Shown here piece after piece: positions 1 to 5,774 of a DNA stretch of 9,482 bases. Made by a program: the position numbers and the translations under genes. The stretch is from positions 1-9,482 of the forward strand of contig CBFIHR010000122.1 in the NCBI GenBank assembly GCA_965662365.1. Reading direction: 5' to 3'. The notes under the pieces are model-generated. The model made no database searches and had not been told where the DNA came from. It saw nothing but the letters and a program-made list of their open reading frames with translations. Source of the DNA: CAWVWD01 sp965662365 (GTDB taxonomy: Bacteria; Bacteroidota; Bacteroidia; Chitinophagales; Saprospiraceae). The first letter of the stretch is position 1. Every line of letters starts with the position of its first letter.

Positions 1-481
1 CTTTTGGAATTGAAACTCTATTTGTATTAGTCCGCTAACTGAATTAAATATTGACTTAATCGAACCACTTTTGGAATTGAAACACAAAAAAAAGGTTTGT
101 AGTTTTACCTACAAACCTTGACTTAATCGAACCACTTTTGGAATTGAAACCTGTATTGATGAATTTAATATTACAAAATTCTTCCGGACTTAATCGAACC
201 ACTTTTGGAATTGAAACAATATTTTATCAAATTATTTTAAATAAGATCAAAAGACTTAATCGAACCACTTTTGGAATTGAAACTTTGATGTTCGTAAATT
301 AACCAATAAACAACCAATGACTTAATCGAACCACTTTTGGAATTGAAACTTAACACTTAACACTTAACAGTTCACACTTACTTAGACTTAATCGAACCAC
401 TTTTGGAATTGAAACTTAACACTTAACACTTAACAGTTCACACTTACTTAGACTTAATCGAACCACTTTTAGAATTGAATT
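1..481 (+). CRISPR. CRISPR array, leader-distal end, 8 repeats and 7 spacers
   Basis: Repeat unit is 31 nt, beginning GACTTAATCGAACCAC and ending GGAATTGAAAC. Copies lie at 1-16 (cut by the window edge), 53-83, 120-150, 187-217, 253-283, 319-349, 385-415 and 451-481. The seven spacers are 35-36 nt. The last repeat is degenerate (position 21 G to A, last two bases AC to TT), which marks the trailer end, so the leader lies off the left edge and transcription runs left to right. The ATTGAAAC 3' end is the usual 8-nt 5' handle of Cas6-processed type I and type III crRNAs, so one of those types is likely; this is inferred from family knowledge because no cas gene is visible. Spacers 6 (350-384) and 7 (416-450) are identical. 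I saw no spacer match elsewhere in the window by eye. Confidence 0.97.
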
Positions 482-708
482 AAATATTTTTCAATTTCAT
501 TACACGTATAAATTAATTCAGATTTAAATGTATTAATCCAAATTAACATGGATTTATTTGTATAAATTAAATAATCATTTTGTTAATCAAAAAGTCAAAT
601 TTGAGCAGTTTGAATCATTTACCTTATTTTAGTAAATTGAGTGCTTTTAACAATAATTATTCTCAATTAATAATATAGATTCGTGATATGAAATAATTTT
701 GAGCTATA
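482..708. other. AT-rich intergenic trailer
   Basis: Stretch between the degenerate last repeat and the acetyltransferase remnant. No reading frame or RNA gene is visible. A weak promoter-like pair, TTTG (600-603) and TACCTTAT (620-627), points toward the acetyltransferase start, but the second box matches TAnnTTTG only partly. Confidence 0.4.
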
Positions 709-1545
709 ATGGAATTACAAGAAAAATATATTATAAAACGCTGTGAGACTAACGAAAATGCTTTAAAAGCATTACATGTAATGGTAGAAGTATTAAAAGA
801 ATTTGACTCTTATGAAAACGCTTTTGGTTCTGACTTAGAAGATTTATTAGCTCATTATCGCCCTGAAAAACACCGATATTTATGGATTTGTAAAGTTGAA
901 AATGAAATTGTAGGAACAATTGCTTTAGTAACGAGCAAATAATAAGTTGGACATTTAGGCGTATTTAGTTTTTTCAAGAACGACTTAAAAAATTACTGCA
1001 TAGCCAAGTTATGGAGTCATTTTTTAAGGAAGTTATTGGGAAAAATAAAAAGTATAAATGTTCAAGTTATTATTTACTCGTTACTTAGAGGAGAAAACAA
1101 CTCTTCGTGCTGAAATAAGGCGTTTTTTTATATTGCCTTCTCACAGAGCAAAAGGATATGGAAAACAACTTTTTCAAAAGTGCTTAAAGCCAGCTATTCT
1201 CGGTTTAAAAATTTACATATATGTTGGTGTAATCAATTGACAATCAAATAATTAGACTTTATTGTTATTTTCTTTCTAAAAAAGAATAATTTAAGTAAAT
1301 CATCTAAGAATAGCTTTTGGTCAGTTTTCGACCAGATTTAGGTCAGAAAACGTGATTTATTAATCATATAGTTATTCAAAACTATCAATTGACATTTGTT
1401 CTATCTTTTGATAAAAATTCACTCTGTAAACGCTAATTCGTAATCTATTAATTATCAGTCAGTTACAAAATCATATATAAAAAATTTTAAACCGAGAATA
1501 GCTGGTGAAGTATGGAGTTTTTATGATAAAGCATTTTTTACTTAA
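709..1545 (+). pseudogene. GNAT family N-acetyltransferase, broken
   Basis: Two fragments read as one acetyl-CoA-dependent N-acetyltransferase. Fragment 1 (709-942, 77 codons) carries the N-terminal part ending in the beta strand VENEIVGTIALV. Fragment 2 (from 1058, frame +2) carries AEIRRFFILPSHRAKGYGKQLF, written here in two parts: AEIRRFFILPS then HRAKGYGKQLF, the acetyl-CoA-binding motif A (R-x-x-G-x-G). Between them, frame +1 reads on past tandem TAA codons (940-945) with protein-like sequence (GHLGVFSFFKNDLKNY), then changes frame at about 1045-1090. At 1190 a 316 bp inverted-repeat element interrupts the gene. Just past it, 1507-1545 reads EVWSFYDKAFFT then stop, which resembles the usual GNAT end (FYxKxGF). 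About 15-20 expected residues between motif A and that tail seem lost. The enzyme is almost certainly dead. Substrate cannot be told. The identity of the 943-1085 segment as part of the gene is inference. Confidence 0.75.
1190..1505. mobile_element. 316 bp MITE-like element with terminal inverted repeats
   Basis: The left end CCAGCTATTCTCGGTTTAAA (from 1190) is repeated in reverse complement at the right end, finishing at 1505. The first 21 bp match perfectly, about 25 bp with one difference, and weaker complementarity continues for roughly 80 bp inward, so most of the element could fold on itself. Complementarity stops abruptly at 1190 and 1505. There is no transposase frame inside. It sits within the acetyltransferase remnant. 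No clear target-site duplication is visible (left flank TTAAAG, right flank TGAAGT), which fits a deletion at the insertion point or an old insertion. A non-autonomous element mobilised in trans is the best reading; the insertion-sequence family is not recognised. Confidence 0.72.
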
Positions 1546-1631
1546 AGTTTTGCATTTGTCAATTATTCTTTAATACATTTGACGGTGTAAAGATATTAAC
1601 TTTTTATTCATTTTGTCAATGGTGTATTTTT

Positions 1632-1659
1632 TTTAAATCAAATATATTTATGATTTAAA
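1632..1659. repeat. Small inverted repeat upstream of the gap
   Basis: TTTAAATCA (1632-1640) and TGATTTAAA (1651-1659) form a perfect 9 bp dyad with a 10 nt loop, followed by a short T run. It lies about 30 bp before a possible ATG (1692-1694). It could be an operator or a weak terminator. In such AT-rich DNA it may also be chance. Confidence 0.3.
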
Positions 1660-1694
1660 TTTTTAAAAAACTAATTAACAATAGATTATACATG

Positions 1695-1704
1695 NNNNNN
1701 NNNN
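1695..1704. other. Assembly gap (10 N)
   Basis: Ten N bases separate ATG-containing sequence (1692-1694) on the left from coding-like sequence on the right. The true gap length is unknown, so linkage of the two sides rests on scaffolding only. Confidence 0.98.
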
Positions 1705-1786
1705 TTTTACTCCTATTGGATTCACCGACTATGGTTCATCTATTCTTGAATTATCCTTACCAAATAGTAATATTCAAAAGCACTAA
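1705..1786 (+). CDS. C-terminal remnant of an unidentified protein, cut by the gap
   Basis: From codon 1706-1708 a frame reads 26 residues, beginning FTPIGFTDYGSSILELSL and ending in NIQKH, then TAA at 1784-1786. The residue mix is protein-like, unlike the surrounding noncoding DNA. An ATG at 1692-1694 just left of the gap could be its start codon, in which case nearly the whole gene lies in the missing sequence. I do not recognise the family. Too little is left to give a function. Confidence 0.4.
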
Positions 1787-1876
1787 TTTTTCAATAGTTG
1801 GTTTTGGGTAAAAAAATATTTTTATAACCTATCACAAATCGTTATTTTGAAAAGAAATGCTCCTAATGAGTATAAT

Positions 1877-2019
1877 AGAGTAGTCAAATTATAACTTTTA
1901 TAAAGTGTAAGTTTCTGATAATCAGAAGTGATTGAATTTCGGTTTTTAACTCAGAATTTTATAAATAATTGTAAATCAGAGCGAATTATACATTACGATA
2001 TTTATAATTTGACTACTCT
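1877..2019. repeat. 143 bp segment bounded by 18 bp inverted repeats
   Basis: AGAGTAGTCAAATTATAA (1877-1894) recurs as its exact reverse complement at 2002-2019, 107 bp apart. The palindrome TTCTGATAATCAGAA (1913-1927) lies inside. Eighteen perfect bases make chance unlikely. It could be a tiny mobile element or a long stem loop; no reading frame inside supports a gene. Confidence 0.55.
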
Positions 2020-2023
2020 AATC

Positions 2024-2056
2024 AACATTACGGAAATTTCAAACTTTCGTAATGTT
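2024..2056 (-). terminator. Hairpin downstream of the XRE gene
   Basis: AACATTACGGAA (2024-2035) pairs with TTTCGTAATGTT (2045-2056), 11 of 12 positions, with a 9 nt loop. It begins 15 bp past the stop codon of the minus-strand XRE gene. It is placed like a transcription terminator or 3' stabilising hairpin, but there is no proper T tract after it, so intrinsic termination is uncertain. Confidence 0.4.
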
Positions 2057-2070
2057 TACCTTTCCAACCC

Positions 2071-2397
2071 TCAAGACTTCTCCAACAACTCAATAATCTT
2101 ATCTTTCAATTTAGAATTTTCTATGCGTAAATTTTCTAATTCATTTCTAAATTCTTCTGATAAAATAGGCGTTTCGTCAGTGAACATTTCACCTTCTCCA
2201 GTAAATAACCAAGTTAAATTAAGTTCAGGGAAATTTCTAATAACTGCATCAATCAAATCTATTTTAGGATATTTAACTCTGCCAGTCAAAAAATTAGAAA
2301 GGCTTTTTTCTCCATATCCAGTGGTTTGAGAAAATTCTAATTGACTTAATCCTTTATGTTGTAGAAACTTTTTGAAACGAATATGAATATCTGTCAT
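2071..2397 (-). CDS. XRE/Cro-CI family transcriptional regulator
   Basis: 108 residues. Residues about 8-62 form a helix-turn-helix: RFKKFLQHKGLSQLEFSQ, the turn GYGEKSLSNFL, then TGRVKYPK. Next comes LNLTWLFTGEGEMF, a segment typical of small Bacteroidota CI-like repressors of plasmids and phages. Residues about 80-108 are charged and heptad-like (LENLRIENSKLKDKIIELL), a likely dimerising coiled coil. It is divergent from the HTH gene starting at 2548 with 150 bp between the start codons, the usual arrangement for a repressor that controls itself and its neighbour. Start chosen at the ATG on the complement of 2395-2397, directly before the HTH, with no better upstream start. Target genes are inferred from position only. 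Confidence 0.88.
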   Translation of the reverse strand: MTDIHIRFKKFLQHKGLSQLEFSQTTGYGEKSLSNFLTGRVKYPKIDLIDAVIRNFPELNLTWLFTGEGEMFTDETPILSEEFRNELENLRIENSKLKDKIIELLEKS

Positions 2398-2428
2398 GTA
2401 TTTTTATAAATAAGATGTTATCTAATTT

Positions 2429-2457
2429 TTTGTATATAATCTCTAAATTTGTATATA
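2429..2457 (+). promoter_or_regulatory. Divergent control region: -7 box and direct repeats
   Basis: TAAATTTG (2444-2451) is a perfect match to the Bacteroidota -7 consensus TAnnTTTG and points to the HTH gene. The expected -33 TTG is not clear. TTTGTATATA occurs twice, at 2429-2438 and 2448-2457, 19 bp apart and straddling that box. These direct repeats are candidate binding sites for the neighbouring XRE regulator; this is inference. Confidence 0.45.
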
Positions 2458-2490
2458 TTTGTTTTTGAAATTAATTTTTATAAAAAAATA

Positions 2491-2529
2491 GGAATGGTGT
2501 TTCTACTTTGGACGGTCGAACACCATTCC
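2491..2529 (+). repeat. Leader hairpin before the HTH gene
   Basis: GGAATGGTGTT (2491-2501) and AACACCATTCC (2519-2529) form a perfect 11 bp stem with a 17 nt loop. It ends 18 bp before the chosen ATG (2548) and would lie in the mRNA leader if transcription starts near 2458. There is no T tract, so a terminator is unlikely. It could be a binding site, an mRNA-stability hairpin, or another dispersed palindrome. Confidence 0.6.
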
Positions 2530-2547
2530 TTGATAAACTTAATTACC

Positions 2548-3312
2548 ATGAGCAAAAGTAACGAATTGCCGTCAAAACGGCAAGAAGAAACCGTAATGCC
2601 CGAAACAAAGGCAAAAACAGCGAGTTTTACTCAAATTGCTAACGATATTCTGTTAGACCAAAGATTGAGTTTCAAAGCGAGAGGAATATTAGCCCTTCTA
2701 CTCTCTCGTCCAAAAGATTGGAAAATTTATATTGATGAAATTATCGAGCGTTCGGATTCCGATGGAAAACATTCCGTGCGTACAGGATTCAAGGAACTAA
2801 AGGAATTTGGTTATTTGGAATTGGTGAAAGTCTGGAACAACGAAACAGGAAAATTTGAAGGTACAGTTTATCAATTGTGTGCTGAACCCATCCCCAGCCC
2901 TTCCCTTAAAAAGGAAGGGAGCCAGACGACAGATTCCAAAAGTTCTAAGAATCGAGTACTGTCGTCTGGCTCCCCTCTCTTGAAAGAGAGGGGCTGGGGG
3001 AGAGTTCAAACAGAAAAAACCGACGAACCAATTTCCCGACCTACAGAAAACCTGTCTGTCGACAAACCCGACCGACCAAAAACCATGACACCAAGTAATA
3101 CTAATAGTAGTAATACTAAACATAGTAATACTATAATACAGCAACAACAAAAGGCTGATGGTGATGATTTTTTAAAAAATAAAAGTAAAGTAGCGGCTGC
3201 TTCAGCTGCCGCAATATCTTCACAAACGGCAGCTGAAGCAGCCGCTACGGAAAATCAAACGGCCGCTCCTCTCCTACCCTTTTTAGAAAAAGACGACGTT
3301 TGGAAAAAATAA
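2548..3312 (+). CDS. Plasmid-type helix-turn-helix protein, N-terminal part before a TAA
   Basis: 254 residues from ATG 2548 (MSKSNELPSK). The frame is open further upstream, but only non-ATG or hairpin-embedded starts lie there; ATG 2596 is the alternative. Residues about 26-95 resemble the winged helix-turn-helix domain common in plasmid and phage replication-associated proteins: SFTQIANDILLD, LSFKARGILALLLSRP, then YIDEIIERS and a basic helix. After residue 113 the protein becomes low complexity, because two palindromic elements are read in frame (codons about 115-151 and 215-234, the second encoding an Ala-rich stretch). The frame ends at TAA 3310-3312, but the same frame stays open on the other side to 3924 with no proper start codon, so this is probably the front of one longer gene broken by a nonsense change. 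DNA binding is well supported; a replication or maintenance role is inference. Confidence 0.7.
   Translation: MSKSNELPSKRQEETVMPETKAKTASFTQIANDILLDQRLSFKARGILALLLSRPKDWKIYIDEIIERSDSDGKHSVRTGFKELKEFGYLELVKVWNNETGKFEGTVYQLCAEPIPSPSLKKEGSQTTDSKSSKNRVLSSGSPLLKERGWGRVQTEKTDEPISRPTENLSVDKPDRPKTMTPSNTNSSNTKHSNTIIQQQQKADGDDFLKNKSKVAAASAAAISSQTAAEAAATENQTAAPLLPFLEKDDVWKK
2892..2999. repeat. Composite palindromic element A, inside the HTH reading frame
   Basis: Outer arms CCCCAGCCC (2892-2900) and GGGCTGGGG (2991-2999). Inner arms GGGAGCCAGACGACAG (2917-2932) and CTGTCGTCTGGCTCCC (2959-2974), perfect 16 bp. Each half also forms its own hairpin (2898-2919 and 2972-2993). GC content is far above the flanks. 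It resembles the dispersed repeats that create recurrent peptides such as PLLKERGWG in bacterial annotation, a recollection rather than a search result. The reading frame stays open through it. Confidence 0.85.
3190..3248. repeat. Palindromic element B, inside the HTH reading frame
   Basis: GTAGCGGCTGCTTCAGCTGC begins the left arm (3190-3211), and a perfect 22 bp reverse complement lies at 3227-3248 with a 15 nt loop. It is translated in frame as alanine-rich sequence (AAASAAAISSQTAAEAAA). It is GC rich against an AT-rich gene, consistent with an inserted mobile palindrome. Confidence 0.85.
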
Positions 3313-3924
3313 TTCGTAGGAAAAGATATTTGTCAACCAGTCGGCATATGCGAAATATTGACTGCTCCAAAATTTGATTTGCTATTAAAGCACTTTGGCC
3401 AAACTTCTATTTCGAACGGCACAACTTACGCCAACATCGCAGCCATAAAACGCCACTTTTTTAATTGGTTTCATGCCAATTTGAATAAAAACGCTTTGGT
3501 GAATTACATTGAACAACAAACCGCTGCACCCAAAAAAGTCCGTAAACAAGTTGCGGTTTTGATACCGAAAACGGATGCCATTTTGAATAAAATCTATGGA
3601 CAACAATGTGATAACGAAGCTCATGTTTACCGCTGTTTACAATTGGTAGAAACGCATTTAGCCATTTATGAAAATGCGTTAAACTTCCTTGATGATGCGA
3701 ATCAAGCCGCTGTAAACACTTGGATTCAAGACATTGAAAATGCGAAAAGTTTGGTAGAACGAGGTCGAAAAGCTGGGCAATTGACGTGGTTTTATGCTAA
3801 AAGGAATAGCAAGAAAACTCAGCGAAAGTCATCATCTAAAAACTCAGAAAAAGTCCGTCATTCCTGCGTAGGCAGGAATCCCCTAATCCGTCAGAAAACT
3901 AAATCTGAACTTTACGAGGTTTGA
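3313..3924 (+). pseudogene. Distal part of the split HTH gene
   Basis: This frame continues that of the upstream HTH gene directly after a single TAA (3310-3312), reading FVGKDICQPVGICEILTAPK onward for 203 codons. There is no in-frame ATG near its beginning; the only early candidates are weak, such as TTG at 3358, and an ATG at 3348 is in another frame. Sequence such as HFFNWFHANLNK and NTWIQDIENAKSLVERGRK looks like ordinary folded protein and matches the base composition of the upstream part. The simplest reading is one ancestral gene of about 457 codons with a nonsense mutation, though readthrough or reinitiation is possible. The last 23 residues (VRHSCVGRNPLIRQ and beyond) come from a palindromic repeat that begins at 3855, so the native C-terminus has been replaced. 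Function unknown. Confidence 0.62.
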
Positions 3925-3967
3925 GTTTCAAATACTTGGGAGATTCCTGCCTACGCAGGAATGACGG
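3855..3967. repeat. Palindromic element C, spanning the end of the distal frame
   Basis: CCGTCATTCCTGCGTAGGCA begins the left arm (3855-3880), and a perfect 26 bp reverse complement lies at 3942-3967. The 61 bp between includes the stop codon (3922-3924). Each arm is itself partly palindromic (ATTCCTGCGTAGGCAGGAAT). The core is of the type that yields the recurrent peptides HSCVGRNP and IPAYAGI in many genomes. It supplies the C-terminal tail and probably a terminator-like structure for the upstream frame. Confidence 0.85.
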
Positions 3968-4050
3968 AAAAGAGTTTGGTTTTTAAATACGAAGTCTAAA
4001 AATCATATCAAAATTTTCAATTTTTCATCACAACTCACAACCTTGGAAAG

Positions 4051-4103
4051 CCTGCCTGTTGCAGACAGGGTTGAATACGAGTAACTGTAGGTTGTACCTA
4101 CAG
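4051..4103. repeat. Two short hairpins before the membrane-protein gene
   Basis: CCTGCCTGTTGCAGACAGG (4051-4069) is an imperfect dyad. CTGTAGGT (4085-4092) and ACCTACAG (4096-4103) form a perfect 8 bp stem with a 3 nt loop, 15 bp before ATG 4119 and followed by seven A. There is no T run on either strand in the right place, so neither is an intrinsic terminator. Both lie in the likely leader of the next gene. Confidence 0.55.
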
Positions 4104-4118
4104 AAAAAAACATCAATC

Positions 4119-5582
4119 ATGGTCAATATAGAAACTTTCATGCAGGAAAAAGTCGAAGCCGACACATCCTATAATTTTCAAAAACTTTACGCTCCTTTTT
4201 GGTTTATCGTCTATTACGTCATTGGTTATCCGCTTCGGGTTTTGGGTTGTTTTGCCGATGGATTTGTGATTTACGGTTTGGTTTACGCAGCTCGTGAATC
4301 AACTTGGCAAAGTATCACCGTTGCGTTTATCGGTGCGATTATTATTCAAGTGATGTTGGGCGAATCGGCTACAATTACGGCCAAAAATTTATTTCGAGGT
4401 TTATTTTATCGCAGTTTAGCGTATGGAATGATGTTATTGGTCACGTTGATGTTTACTGGCGGTTCGTTGTATTCTACGATATTTTTGAGTAAAAAAGGCA
4501 GCGTTCATGCTATTGAGAGCTTCTCTCCTACCCTTCGCACTCAATCTTTAGAAAAAGATAAAGTTTACAATGATGAATTAATCAAATCGAAAGAAGCCAA
4601 AAACATGGCAGAAATTCAAAGTATTAAAAGTGAATCAAAAACAGCACAAAGTGAGGTCAAAACGCAGATTTCAAAAGTTGAAAAGATGATTACACAAAAG
4701 CAAAAAATTGTAAACACTTATGTAAACAAAGTCGATGCACCGTGGGAACATCGAGAAGCCATTATCAAAGGACAACGGCAATTAATTACGCTAAATAATA
4801 GCCTTGCAAATCTTCTTAAACAAGAGAAAACGGATTTAGCAGATGCCCGTAAACGACACGGCAAAACCATCGTTTTGGCCGAACAATCCAAAATTAATGA
4901 TGTCAATGCGACCATTGCCGAAAACGAGCGTAAACAAGATAAATTAGCCTTATTTGGATTAATCGCTATGGGTGCGAATGTCGGTATTAATATTTTGTCG
5001 TTTTTGATTATTTGGGGTTTTGAATTATATCTGAAATTCGCACAAGGTGGAGGTACAATTGAAAAGCCGAGGAAAAAGAAGCCAAAACCTGAAACCGAAA
5101 ATCAAGATAAGAATACGGAAACGCCAGATAATGAGTCAGAAACCCAAAAAGCAGAAACTTTTGAGGATCAAAGGTTTCAATCTGAAACAGAAAAAATAGT
5201 TTCAAAAAAACCTACTGAAATAAAATCGGAAAAGGAAAGGGGAACGATTTTACAATTAAAACATCAATTTTTTCCTTACGAAAAACACGTCAGAAATGCT
5301 CGACAATCTTTTAGACGTGCATTTGATGAAAGTCGTAAACCTGCAACTGTTCAAAACCGAATGGCAACGGCACAACAACATATTAATGTATTGTTATTTG
5401 AAGGTTTTAATGTTTGGGTAGATTCCAAAACACCATCGTTATTACGATTTGATAAATTGAAAAATCCAACATTGAAAGCGAAATCTTGGGAAGCGATTGT
5501 GAAAATTAAAAATGGTCAGCCGAGCTTGGAAAAATTTGAAATAGAAAGTGGATTAAATCAAAATTTGGGAGAAGTTGGATAA
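4119..5582 (+). CDS. Membrane and coiled-coil protein of unknown function
   Basis: 487 residues from ATG 4119; the frame is open upstream only through the hairpins, from a TTG at 4059. Hydrophobic segments lie at about 25-58 (possibly two passes), 66-82 (ITVAFIGAIIIQVMLG) and 98-123 (LAYGMMLLVTLMFTG). A long charged region, about 140-280, rich in K, E, Q and A, has a coiled-coil look. Another hydrophobic segment lies at about 284-308 (NILSFLIIWGFELYLKF). A Lys/Glu/Thr-rich linker follows (about 315-375), then a soluble C-terminal domain of roughly 100 residues (HQFFPYEKHVRNARQSF, NVWVDSKTPSLLRFDKL). The layout suggests membrane anchoring with a coiled coil between two membrane parts and a cytoplasmic tail. 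I do not recognise the family. Its place on a plasmid-like backbone allows a maintenance, transfer or exclusion role, but this is speculation. A strong terminator follows 12 bp after the stop. Confidence 0.8.
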   Translation: MVNIETFMQEKVEADTSYNFQKLYAPFWFIVYYVIGYPLRVLGCFADGFVIYGLVYAARESTWQSITVAFIGAIIIQVMLGESATITAKNLFRGLFYRSLAYGMMLLVTLMFTGGSLYSTIFLSKKGSVHAIESFSPTLRTQSLEKDKVYNDELIKSKEAKNMAEIQSIKSESKTAQSEVKTQISKVEKMITQKQKIVNTYVNKVDAPWEHREAIIKGQRQLITLNNSLANLLKQEKTDLADARKRHGKTIVLAEQSKINDVNATIAENERKQDKLALFGLIAMGANVGINILSFLIIWGFELYLKFAQGGGTIEKPRKKKPKPETENQDKNTETPDNESETQKAETFEDQRFQSETEKIVSKKPTEIKSEKERGTILQLKHQFFPYEKHVRNARQSFRRAFDESRKPATVQNRMATAQQHINVLLFEGFNVWVDSKTPSLLRFDKLKNPTLKAKSWEAIVKIKNGQPSLEKFEIESGLNQNLGEVG

Positions 5583-5594
5583 TTGGTTATTGTG

Positions 5595-5644
5595 AAAAAA
5601 GGTATTGTTTACATTTGTAAACACTTGTAAACAGTACCTTTTTT
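5595..5644. terminator. Bidirectional intrinsic terminator
   Basis: AAAAAAGGTATTGTTTAC (5595-5612) pairs with GTAAACAGTACCTTTTTT (5627-5644), one mismatch in 18. An alternative GTTTAC/GTAAAC stem (5607-5622) lies inside. A stem flanked by A and T runs, between convergent genes ending at 5582 (plus) and 5775 (minus), fits a terminator serving both directions. Confidence 0.85.
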
Positions 5645-5766
5645 GGGTGCAGTCCAAATTGTCGTTTTGCTTATAACGTAGAGCGGACATTCCTGTCCGC
5701 AGTCAATATTTACGACGGACAGGAATGTCCGCCCTACCTTTAATTGCGATAATTTGGACTGCACCC
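5645..5766. repeat. Nested palindromic element D, 122 bp
   Basis: Outer arms GGGTGCAGTCCAAATTGTCG (5645-5664) and its near-exact reverse complement (5747-5766), 19 of 20. Nested inside are GCGGACATTCCTGTCCG (5683-5699) and CGGACAGGAATGTCCGC (5716-5732), perfect 17 bp, each arm again self-complementary. The left end abuts the terminator T run and the right end leads into an eight-T stretch (5767 onward). It looks like one palindrome inserted inside another, in the spacer between convergent genes. Confidence 0.82.
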
Positions 5767-5774
5767 CCTTTTTT

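Larger units (their letters stand above)
1787..2070. other. Intergenic region with two dyads
   Basis: No gene seen. It holds a pair of 18 bp inverted repeats at 1877-1894 and 2002-2019, a perfect short palindrome TTCTGATAATCAGAA (1913-1927) between them, and a hairpin (2024-2056) next to the end of the XRE gene. Confidence 0.6.

Noticed and set aside
17..450. Self-targeting of the plasmid region by the spacers
   Set aside because: Reading by eye, none of the six distinct spacers matches the rest of the window; a computed search was not possible.
1928..2329. 133-codon plus-strand frame
   Set aside because: It overlaps the well-supported XRE gene on the other strand and has no domain-like sequence.
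2797..3150. 117-codon minus-strand frame with PPAPLFQERGARR
   Set aside because: It lies opposite the HTH gene and its recognisable peptide comes from palindromic element A; such spurious frames are common at these repeats.
3385..3624. 79-codon minus-strand frame
   Set aside because: Shadow of the distal HTH-gene frame, with no family resemblance.
4085..4111. Intrinsic terminator after the split HTH gene
   Set aside because: The hairpin is followed by an A run, not a T run, on the plus strand, and no minus-strand gene ends here.
4059..4118. Upstream TTG start for the membrane protein
   Set aside because: It would place a stem-loop within the first codons; ATG 4119 gives a normal N-terminus and leaves the hairpins in the leader.
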